Source: Planctomycetaceae bacterium
GTDB lineage: Bacteria; Planctomycetota; Planctomycetia; Pirellulales; Pirellulaceae
Assembly (NCBI GenBank): GCA_003455945.1
Contig: DMPQ01000403.1
Coordinates: forward strand, 3,299 to 8,759
DNA: 5,461 bases
Reading direction: 5' to 3'
Shown here in pieces: positions 1-4,468 of the stretch. Position 1 is the stretch's first letter. The number at the start of each line of letters is the position of its first letter. A model generated the notes under the pieces. That model did no database searches. It was given only the letters and a program-made list of their open reading frames with translations, and was not told the origin of the DNA. Both the position numbers and the translations under genes were made by a program.

Positions 1-503
1 AGCGCACCGAACGGCTCGTCCATGAGCAGAAGTTCGGGATCGGTCATCCAGGCTCGGGCGAGCGAGACGCGCATCCGCATGCCGCCCGAAAGCTGACGCG
101 GGAGTTTCGACGCGTCGCTCGGGCGAAGGCCGACCTGTTCCAGCAACTCGCTCAGACGCTGCGGATCGACCGAGCGCCCTGCGAGCTCCTCGGGCAATCG
201 CACGTTGCCCGCGACCGAACGCCAAGGGAGCAGCGCCGGGTCCTGAAAGACGAAGGCGCGTCGCCCGCGACGGCGGTCTGCCCGGGCGGCCGATTCGGCA
301 TCGGTATCGCCGACCAGCACGCTCCCCGAAGTCGGACGATCGAGTCCGGCGACCAGACGCAACATCGTCGACTTGCCGCAGCCGCTCGGTCCCAGCAGAG
401 CGACGAACTCGCCCGCCGCGATGTCGAGATCGATCCGTTCGAGAACGGTCTCGTTCCCGAACCGACGACCGCATCCGACGAACCGAACGCCCGCCCCTCT
501 CAA
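1..503 (-). CDS. ABC transporter ATP-binding protein, nitrate/sulfonate/taurine type (partial, C-terminus beyond left edge)
   Basis: This is the ATP-hydrolysing subunit of an ABC importer; it would act on the inner face of the cytoplasmic membrane with a permease and a binding protein, neither of which is in the window. The visible 167 residues contain, in order, Walker A GPSGCGKST (38-46), the Q-loop in FVFQDPALLPW (Q87), the signature LSGGMRMRV (138-146) and Walker B LLLMDEPFGAL with catalytic Glu163. The LLPW after the Q-loop and the LSGGMRMR signature are typical of the SsuB/TauB/NrtD group, so the likely substrate class is nitrate, sulfonate, taurine or a similar small organic solute, but the substrate cannot be read from the ATPase. 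The start is TTG at 503: it lies 6 bases from GAGGGAGA, an in-frame TAA occurs at 587-585, and no ATG or GTG lies between them. The D-loop, H-loop and C-terminus are off the edge. The gene is first in its transcript. Confidence 0.93.
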   Translation of the reverse strand, partial: MRGAGVRFVGCGRRFGNETVLERIDLDIAAGEFVALLGPSGCGKSTMLRLVAGLDRPTSGSVLVGDTDAESAARADRRRGRRAFVFQDPALLPWRSVAGNVRLPEELAGRSVDPQRLSELLEQVGLRPSDASKLPRQLSGGMRMRVSLARAWMTDPELLLMDEPFGA

Positions 504-509
504 GTTGAT

Positions 510-517
510 TCTCCCTC
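510..517 (-). promoter_or_regulatory. Shine-Dalgarno for the ABC ATPase
   Basis: The minus strand reads GAGGGAGA, then six bases, then TTG. This site decides the TTG start, because no ATG or GTG exists in frame before the upstream TAA at 587-585. Confidence 0.7.
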
Positions 518-574
518 GATGCTTGCCGAGTCCGGACGGCTCGCCGGGGATTCGTTCGCACGAAACCGCCGGCT

Positions 575-595
575 CACCGGTGCCTTACCGTAAGG
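575..595. promoter_or_regulatory. Two adjacent palindromes in the ABC gene leader (candidate operator)
   Basis: CACCGGTG (575-582) is a perfect 8-base palindrome. It abuts CCTTAC-C-GTAAGG (583-595), a perfect 6-base inverted repeat around one base. Both lie about 72-92 bases upstream of the TTG start of the ABC gene and downstream of the terminator of the preceding gene, where a promoter and operator for the transporter would be expected. I could not find a convincing -35/-10 pair nearby, and I recognise no known regulator site, so the role is inferred from position and symmetry only. Confidence 0.3.
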
Positions 596-671
596 GGCTC
601 GAGCGCTTTCGGGGAGGGTCTCGTCGGGGAAAAGAGGGATGATCGCATCCGGAACCGGCACATCGTCGGTT

Positions 672-717
672 CGAAACGAAAACGACCGCCCGCGAAGGAT
701 TCCCTTCGGGGCGGTCG
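672..717 (-). terminator. Rho-independent terminator of the three-repeat protein gene
   Basis: Bases 683-717 fold into a hairpin: a 9-bp outer stem (CGACCGCCC with GGGCGGTCG), one bulged base, a 6-bp inner stem and an ATTC loop. On the minus strand it is followed directly by TTTTCGTTTCG (682-672). It lies 55 bases beyond the stop codon at 773 and upstream of the ABC gene, so it should end the transcript of the repeat protein and separate it from the transporter. Confidence 0.82.
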
Positions 718-772
718 AACGAGTGATTCACGGGGGGAATGAAATGTGTCGATCGGCACCTTCGGCCGTCGC

Positions 773-2119
773 TCAGCCTCCCGCCAGCCAACCCCGATCC
801 TCCGCCATCAGACTTCGCGAACGCTTCAGATCGTCGCTTGCCATCGACGCCCGACCGCCGTTCTGGTTGTCCAGTCGCAGGAAGCCTCCGACGACTCCCC
901 CCACATCGACTCGGGCACCGGCGAACGGCGGAAGGCCGGTCGGCATCGGCAGTTCCCCGCGCGAGTCGGCCAGGCTGGACAAGGTCAGACGCCCCTTACC
1001 GCGAGCGTCGGTCTGCAGATCGCCGACCGCGACTCCGCCCACCTTGACCACGAAGGTCGAGTTGACTCGCGCCCGATCGACCGTGACGACGAAGCGCCGT
1101 TCGAGCACGCCCCCATCCTCGACCTCCAGCTCGAACTTCGCCTGACCTCGCATCGCGACGTTGCCGATCAGCTTGGCTTCCCATTCGCGTTGCGTTCCGG
1201 TCGCGCCGGTATCGTGTCGCGTGACGACCGGAGCTCCGAAACGGGAATCGAGTTCGGTTCCGACGATCTCGGCGGTCGTCCCGGCACCGATGGTCGGCAT
1301 GCCTGCGGGGAGCGGCGACTGGTCCGGCTTGCGGACCTGATTGGTCAGGTAAATCTCACCGCGCCCCCGCTCGTCGGTCGTCACTCGTCCGACCGCGACG
1401 CCGCCGATCCGCACCTCGAACGACGAGTCGGCTTCGAGACCGCGGACCTTGACGACAAGCTTCCGCTTCAGGTCGCCGTCCGCTTCCTGCTCCACCTCGA
1501 ACTCGAACTCGGCGCGAGCCCCGCTCCCGCTCGCCAACGCCTTCCAGTTCGTTTCGCGAGCGAGCGTGTCTCCGCCGGGAGTCCCTTGCCCGATCGTTCC
1601 CGACAGCAGGTTGCCGACGCTCAGCGACGTTCCCGCATCGATCAGCGCGGCGCGAAAGTCGGACGGGAACGGAATCTCACCCGCCTTGGGCCGAGTCGAG
1701 AACTTCACGGTGGCGTTGCCGAGCGAGTCGAGCTTGATCTGCCCGAGCGTCACATCCCCGAGAACGACCGGCACCGTCGCCCCGGCCGTCCCTCCGCGGA
1801 CCGCCACCTTCAGTTCGTACTTCAGACGCCGACCATCCTCCACCTCGGTCTCGAACTCCGCGTAGCCGGTCGCTCCCGTGCTCCCTCGCAGCGCGATTCG
1901 CAGCACCCGCTCTTCGACCCCGCCGGCTCCGCGGCGGTTGATGATCTTGGCTCCCGACAGATGACTGCCGGCCCAGCCGAGCTGAGCGGCCGGCAATCCG
2001 CCGAGCAGCTGGAAGACCGAATCGTCTCCGGCCAGCTGCCCGAACGTCACCTTCTTGTTCTTCCACCCATGTCGGGAAAGGTGATTGACGCGACGCTTGA
2101 GTTGGTCGTCGAAGGCCAT
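773..2119 (-). CDS. Uncharacterised protein with three tandem ~100-residue beta-type domains
   Basis: The 448-residue product is unfamiliar as a whole. It contains three diverged copies of one domain at about residues 73-176, 193-294 and 315-415. Each has an AxFExEVE strand (87-94, 203-210, 328-334), an alternating hydrophobic strand (LKVAV, LVVKV, FVVTV), a turn G(G/D)VxxG (121-126 GDVTLG, 239-244 GGVAVG, 361-366 GGVAVG), a (T)D-x-x-G-x-(G/A) step, a proline-containing segment (PFPSDF, PLPAGMP, PMPTGLP) and a closing AGxxxxVG. Spacing and alternation suggest a beta sandwich. I associate this pattern with planctomycete surface or exported proteins, but I cannot name a Pfam family. There is no signal peptide, transmembrane segment or sorting motif; the first 25 residues are basic and polar (LKRR, RHGWKNKK). 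The ATG has GAGGTG seven bases upstream, and in-frame upstream sequence adds no hydrophobic stretch. It is monocistronic: divergent from the sulfatase and closed by a strong terminator. Function unknown; binding or structural role is a guess. Confidence 0.85.
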   Translation of the reverse strand: MAFDDQLKRRVNHLSRHGWKNKKVTFGQLAGDDSVFQLLGGLPAAQLGWAGSHLSGAKIINRRGAGGVEERVLRIALRGSTGATGYAEFETEVEDGRRLKYELKVAVRGGTAGATVPVVLGDVTLGQIKLDSLGNATVKFSTRPKAGEIPFPSDFRAALIDAGTSLSVGNLLSGTIGQGTPGGDTLARETNWKALASGSGARAEFEFEVEQEADGDLKRKLVVKVRGLEADSSFEVRIGGVAVGRVTTDERGRGEIYLTNQVRKPDQSPLPAGMPTIGAGTTAEIVGTELDSRFGAPVVTRHDTGATGTQREWEAKLIGNVAMRGQAKFELEVEDGGVLERRFVVTVDRARVNSTFVVKVGGVAVGDLQTDARGKGRLTLSSLADSRGELPMPTGLPPFAGARVDVGGVVGGFLRLDNQNGGRASMASDDLKRSRSLMAEDRGWLAGG

Positions 2120-2126
2120 ATGAGCA

Positions 2127-2132
2127 CACCTC
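2127..2132 (-). promoter_or_regulatory. Shine-Dalgarno for the three-repeat protein
   Basis: The minus strand reads GAGGTG seven bases before the ATG at 2119. It supports this start and therefore the unusual lack of an export signal in the product. Confidence 0.65.
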
Positions 2133-2294
2133 GGTCGGACGTTCGTGATCGGACGAGAAGGGTCTGCTGCTGAGAGACGGATCGACGGTGGCGATCCGCC
2201 AAGATTTTCTTCGGATGCTCGTGGGCTCGCTCGGGGTGAGGCGATCGACCATGACTCGAGAGCTCACTTCGAGCCGAAACGATGAGGCCTCAAC

Positions 2295-2323
2295 TTGCCG
2301 AGCCTGTCCGATCGGCCGACAAT
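2295..2323 (+). promoter_or_regulatory. Candidate sigma-70-like promoter of the sulfatase gene
   Basis: TTGCCG (2295-2300) and GACAAT (2318-2323) are 17 bases apart, each matching four of six consensus bases. Transcription would start near 2330, giving a leader of about 20 bases before the ATG at 2352. This fits the Shine-Dalgarno at 2341-2345 and argues against translation from the in-frame TTG at 2295, which would coincide with the -35 element. Planctomycete promoters are poorly conserved, so this is tentative. Confidence 0.35.
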
Positions 2324-2328
2324 CGGCC
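2314..2328. promoter_or_regulatory. Palindrome overlapping the candidate -10 (possible operator)
   Basis: GGCCGA-CAA-TCGGCC is a perfect 6-base inverted repeat with a 3-base centre. It covers the proposed -10 element of the sulfatase and ends 23 bases before its start codon. A repressor site is possible; it could equally be a chance product of GC-rich, GATCGG-rich sequence. Confidence 0.25.
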
Positions 2329-2340
2329 TTCCTTCACCAC

Positions 2341-2345
2341 AGGAG
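2341..2345 (+). promoter_or_regulatory. Shine-Dalgarno for the sulfatase
   Basis: AGGAG followed by six bases and ATG at 2352. It selects this ATG over the in-frame TTG at 2295, which has no comparable site and would put 19 extra polar residues before the signal peptide. Confidence 0.75.
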
Positions 2346-2351
2346 TCACCG

Positions 2352-3836
2352 ATGAAGAGCTCGAATCCGATCGGCGAGCGGCCGGTCCTCTCGGTCCCTG
2401 GGGCCGCTCGCCGACGTCGCCGTTCGCTCGTGGCGGCCACGGTCGTCCTGATGCTCGTCGCGCTGACCGGAGCGATCTCCCCGGTAGCGTCGAACGAGTT
2501 GCCGAACATCGTGGTGATCGTCGCCGACGATCAGGGGTACGGCGATATCGGCGTGCAGGGAGCGGTCGGCTTTCGGACGCCGAACCTCGATCGATTGGCC
2601 TCCGAGGGAGTCCGGTTCGACAGCTTCTACGTCTCCCAAGCCGTCTGCGGCGCCTCGCGCGCCTCGATCATGACCGGCTGCTATGCCAATCGAATCTCGT
2701 GGCACGGCGCGCCGGGGCCCGCATCGCGACAAGGGCTACATCACGACGAGACGACGCTCGCCGAGCTGCTGCGCCCCGCCGGCTATGCCACCGCCTTTTA
2801 CGGCAAGTGGCATCTGGGGCATCTCCCCGAGTTCCTACCGACGACTCAGGGATTCGACGAGTACTACGGCCTTCCCTACTCCAACGACATGTGGCCGCAG
2901 CACCCGACAGCGACCGATTTTCCCGGGCTGCCGCTGATCGACGGGACGACGGTCATCGATCCGTCGGTCGACGAGCACGAACAGTCGCGACTGACCGAAG
3001 CGTACACGCGTCGCGCCATCGACTTCATCGATCGGCAGCGCGATCGCCCCTTTCTGCTGATGGTCGAATACGCGATGCCTCACGTCCCGCTCTTTCCCGG
3101 CCGCGCGTTCGTCGGCAGTTCGGAACAGGGAGCGTACGGCGACGTCATCCAGGAGATCGACGCGTCGGTCGGACGGATCGTCGACGCGATCGATCGCCAT
3201 GGCCTCGGCGAACGGACGCTGATCGTCTACACGTCGGACAACGGACCGTGGCTGTCGTACGGCAACCACGCCGGATCGGCCGGACCGCTGCGCGAAGGAA
3301 AGGGGACCTCGTGGGAAGGGGGCGTTCGAGTCCCGTGTCTGATGCGAATGCCCGGCACGCTCGCGGCAGGACGAGTCGTCTCGGAGACCGCCGCGACGAT
3401 CGATCTGTTGCCGACCATCGCGTCGTTCGCGAAGCGGTCGCTCCCCGAACGTCGGATCGACGGTGTCGATCTCTATCCGTTGCTCGTCGCCGGCGATCGC
3501 TCGAACGTGGTCGATCGACCCTACTTCATCTGGTTCGGCACCGAACTTCAGGCGGTCCGCCGCGGAAAGTGGAAGCTCGTCCTTCCGCATGCCTATCGGA
3601 CACTGGTCGAGCCGGGAGCGGACGGTAAGCCCGGTCCGTATCGACAGCAGCGGTGCGGCCTGGAGTTATACGACTTGGAGCAGGACCTGGGAGAGACGAC
3701 CGACGTCGCTGCCGCAAACCCCGAGATCGTTCGTGAGCTGCAACAACTGGCCGATCAGGCTCGCACCGCACTCGGCGATTCGCTGACCGGAGTCGTCGGC
3801 GCCGAAGTGCGAGCCCCCGAAAAGGCGTCGAACTGA
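2352..3836 (+). CDS. Exported type I sulfatase (arylsulfatase A-like, formylglycine-dependent)
   Basis: The enzyme should hydrolyse sulfate esters using a formylglycine made from a cysteine. The 494-residue product has a basic N-region with five arginines (20-24), a hydrophobic core (about 26-41) and likely cleavage near A46/S47; RRSLVA loosely resembles a Tat motif, so Sec or Tat export are both possible. All expected active-site residues are present: D59 and D60 in VADDQGYGD, C99 in CGASRASIMTG with R103, K152 and H154 in GKWHLG, H244 in MPHVPL, D296-N297 in SDNG and K317 in GKGTSWEGG. The C-terminal subdomain carries the usual LQAVRRGKWKLVLP and GLELYDLEQDLGET segments, and the length is normal. 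The FGly motif is C-x-A-S-R rather than C-x-P-S-R; the alanine form is known among bacterial sulfatases. The start is ATG 2352 because of AGGAG six bases upstream. Substrate is unknown, though polymeric sulfated glycans are the usual targets in planctomycetes. No maturase lies in the window. Confidence 0.96.
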   Translation: MKSSNPIGERPVLSVPGAARRRRRSLVAATVVLMLVALTGAISPVASNELPNIVVIVADDQGYGDIGVQGAVGFRTPNLDRLASEGVRFDSFYVSQAVCGASRASIMTGCYANRISWHGAPGPASRQGLHHDETTLAELLRPAGYATAFYGKWHLGHLPEFLPTTQGFDEYYGLPYSNDMWPQHPTATDFPGLPLIDGTTVIDPSVDEHEQSRLTEAYTRRAIDFIDRQRDRPFLLMVEYAMPHVPLFPGRAFVGSSEQGAYGDVIQEIDASVGRIVDAIDRHGLGERTLIVYTSDNGPWLSYGNHAGSAGPLREGKGTSWEGGVRVPCLMRMPGTLAAGRVVSETAATIDLLPTIASFAKRSLPERRIDGVDLYPLLVAGDRSNVVDRPYFIWFGTELQAVRRGKWKLVLPHAYRTLVEPGADGKPGPYRQQRCGLELYDLEQDLGETTDVAAANPEIVRELQQLADQARTALGDSLTGVVGAEVRAPEKASN

Positions 3837-3882
3837 CGAGCCCATTCACGCCGGTTTCCTGACGACGGCGCGCAGCACCACT

Positions 3883-3915
3883 GACCCAACCAGCCCGAAA
3901 CGTAGCGCCGGGATC
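3883..3915 (+). repeat. Inverted repeat, left arm
   Basis: This 33-base stretch (GACCCAACCAGCCCG...GGGATC) is the reverse complement of 4119-4151 with 31 of 33 matches. The arms enclose 203 bases. They could be ends of a small non-coding element or a long-range RNA stem. Confidence 0.85.
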
Positions 3916-3917
3916 CT

Positions 3918-4007
3918 CCGTGCCTCACCAGCCCGAAGCGCCAAGCGCAGGGGCCCTTCGTGCCTCGATTCGAACAACGCTGCGACCCGGGTCGGTCGCA
4001 CGACGAC
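3918..4007 (+). repeat. 90-base direct repeat, copy 1
   Basis: It matches 4188-4277 at 87 of 90 positions, with the copies 270 bases apart. It begins CCGTGCCTCACCAGCCCG, contains the GCGCCAAGCGC hairpin core, and ends with a TGCGACC...GGTCGCA palindrome. The near identity implies recent duplication or recent arrival of both copies. Confidence 0.9.
3981..4000. repeat. 20-base palindrome, copy 1 of 3
   Basis: TGCGACC-CGGGTC-GGTCGCA: 7-base inverted arms around 6 bases. It closes copy 1 of the 90-base repeat. Confidence 0.8.
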
Positions 4008-4013
4008 AGATGC

Positions 4014-4032
4014 GTCGCCCTGGCGTGGGCCC
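4014..4032 (+). repeat. 19-base direct repeat, copy 1
   Basis: GTCGCCCTGGCGTGGGCCC is identical to 4163-4181. It follows copy 1 of the 90-base repeat but precedes copy 2, so the modules are shuffled relative to each other. Confidence 0.8.
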
Positions 4033-4088
4033 GCGTCGTCCCCGACGCGCGGCCGTTGCGACTCAGGTCTTTCCTGGCGCTCCGCAAC
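4032..4088. repeat. Two successive hairpins between the repeat modules
   Basis: CGCGTCG-TCCC-CGACGCG (4032-4049) forms a 7-bp stem. GTTGCG (4055-4060) pairs with CGCAAC (4083-4088), with CAGG/CCTG (4064-4067, 4073-4076) able to pair inside the loop. Neither is followed by a T-run, so they are unlikely to be terminators. Confidence 0.5.
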
Positions 4089-4118
4089 GTGAACGGTAAC
4101 GTCATTGCTGACGGGGCT

Positions 4119-4151
4119 GATCCCGGCGCTGCGCTTCGGGCTGGTTGGGTC
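4119..4151 (-). repeat. Inverted repeat, right arm
   Basis: Reverse complement of 3883-3915 with 31 of 33 matches. Beyond it the sequence GGTCAGT resembles the complement of bases outside the left arm after a four-base insertion, so the inverted similarity may reach slightly further. Confidence 0.85.
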
Positions 4152-4162
4152 GGTCAGTAACC

Positions 4163-4181
4163 GTCGCCCTGGCGTGGGCCC
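4163..4181 (+). repeat. 19-base direct repeat, copy 2
   Basis: Identical to 4014-4032, offset 149 bases. Confidence 0.8.
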
Positions 4182-4187
4182 CATGCA

Positions 4188-4277
4188 CCGTGCCTCACCA
4201 GCCCGTAGCGCCAAGCGCAGGGGCCCTTCGTGCCTCGATTCGAACAACGCTGCGACCGGGGTCGGTCGCACTACGAC
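4188..4277 (+). repeat. 90-base direct repeat, copy 2
   Basis: It matches 3918-4007 at 87 of 90 positions. The differences are AGC/TGC-type single changes and none is clustered. Its last 29 bases are repeated again at 4281-4309. Confidence 0.9.
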
Positions 4278-4309
4278 GATGCTGCGACCGGGATCGGTCG
4301 CACGACGAC
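4249..4309 (+). repeat. Tandem 29-base palindromic units
   Basis: Two 29-base units (4249-4277 and 4281-4309) match at 27 of 29 positions and are separated by GAT, a period of 32. Each contains a 20-base palindrome with TGCGACC and GGTCGCA arms (4251-4270 and 4283-4302). A further GGTCGCA half-site follows at 4315-4321. Confidence 0.85.
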
Positions 4310-4332
4310 CCTTCGGTCGCAACTCGTGGCCC

Positions 4333-4349
4333 CGGGCTCTCCGAGCCCG
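4333..4349. repeat. Perfect 7-bp hairpin
   Basis: CGGGCTC-TCC-GAGCCCG. No T-run on either strand follows it, so I do not call it a terminator. Confidence 0.5.
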
Positions 4350-4416
4350 AGGTCGGGTTCGCTCCGACACCGATGGCACGTCGAATCGCGTTCGGCAGCG
4401 CCACGAAACCATGCCT

Positions 4417-4433
4417 CGGCCACGGAGTGGCCG
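4417..4433 (-). terminator. Possible terminator hairpin after the DUF1501 gene
   Basis: CGGCCAC-GGA-GTGGCCG is a perfect 7-bp stem lying about 36 bases past the DUF1501 stop codon. On the minus strand the tail is AGGCATGGTTTCG, a weak T-run; on the plus strand CTTTTG (4440-4445) follows after seven bases. It might serve either converging transcript, but the tails are poor. Confidence 0.35.
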
Positions 4434-4468
4434 GGCCCACTTTTGCCGCGACCGTCCGTCAACATTCC

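Larger units (their letters stand above)
3837..4468. other. 632-base gene-free region holding a structured repeat mosaic
   Basis: The region between the convergent sulfatase and DUF1501 genes shows no coding region I can support. Open frames cross it only because of its high GC content. It contains a 90-base direct repeat in two copies, a 33-base inverted repeat pair, a short direct repeat, three near-identical 20-base palindromes and several hairpins. The core CCAGCCCG(A/T)AGCGCC, or its relative, appears four times: in the left inverted-repeat arm, in both 90-base copies, and reversed in the right arm. The core resembles dispersed intergenic repeats I recall from planctomycete genomes, but I cannot confirm this here. 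Confidence 0.8.

Noticed and set aside
746..2173. 475-codon open frame on the plus strand opposite the three-repeat protein
   Set aside because: It mirrors the codon structure of the minus-strand gene, gives an Arg-rich low-complexity protein with no domain, and has no Shine-Dalgarno. The minus-strand gene has a start site, internal repeats and a terminator.
2295..2351. TTG at 2295 as the sulfatase start
   Set aside because: It lacks a Shine-Dalgarno and would coincide with the candidate -35; AGGAG lies six bases before ATG 2352, which also gives a normal signal peptide.
2282..3628. 448-codon plus-strand open frame inside the sulfatase
   Set aside because: Out-of-frame shadow of a complete sulfatase; the product is Arg/Ser-rich without recognisable motifs.
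3835..3880. Terminator for the sulfatase just after its stop
   Set aside because: Only a 5-bp CGCCG/CGGCG pairing with a long loop and no T-run is present.
3961..3985. tRNA T-arm-like TTCGAAC / TTCGAAT within the 90-base repeat
   Set aside because: The flanking bases do not pair as a T-stem and there is no acceptor or anticodon arm around it.
3918..4310. CRISPR array
   Set aside because: The repeats are 90 bases with no regular spacers; the tandem 29-base units are separated by only three bases.
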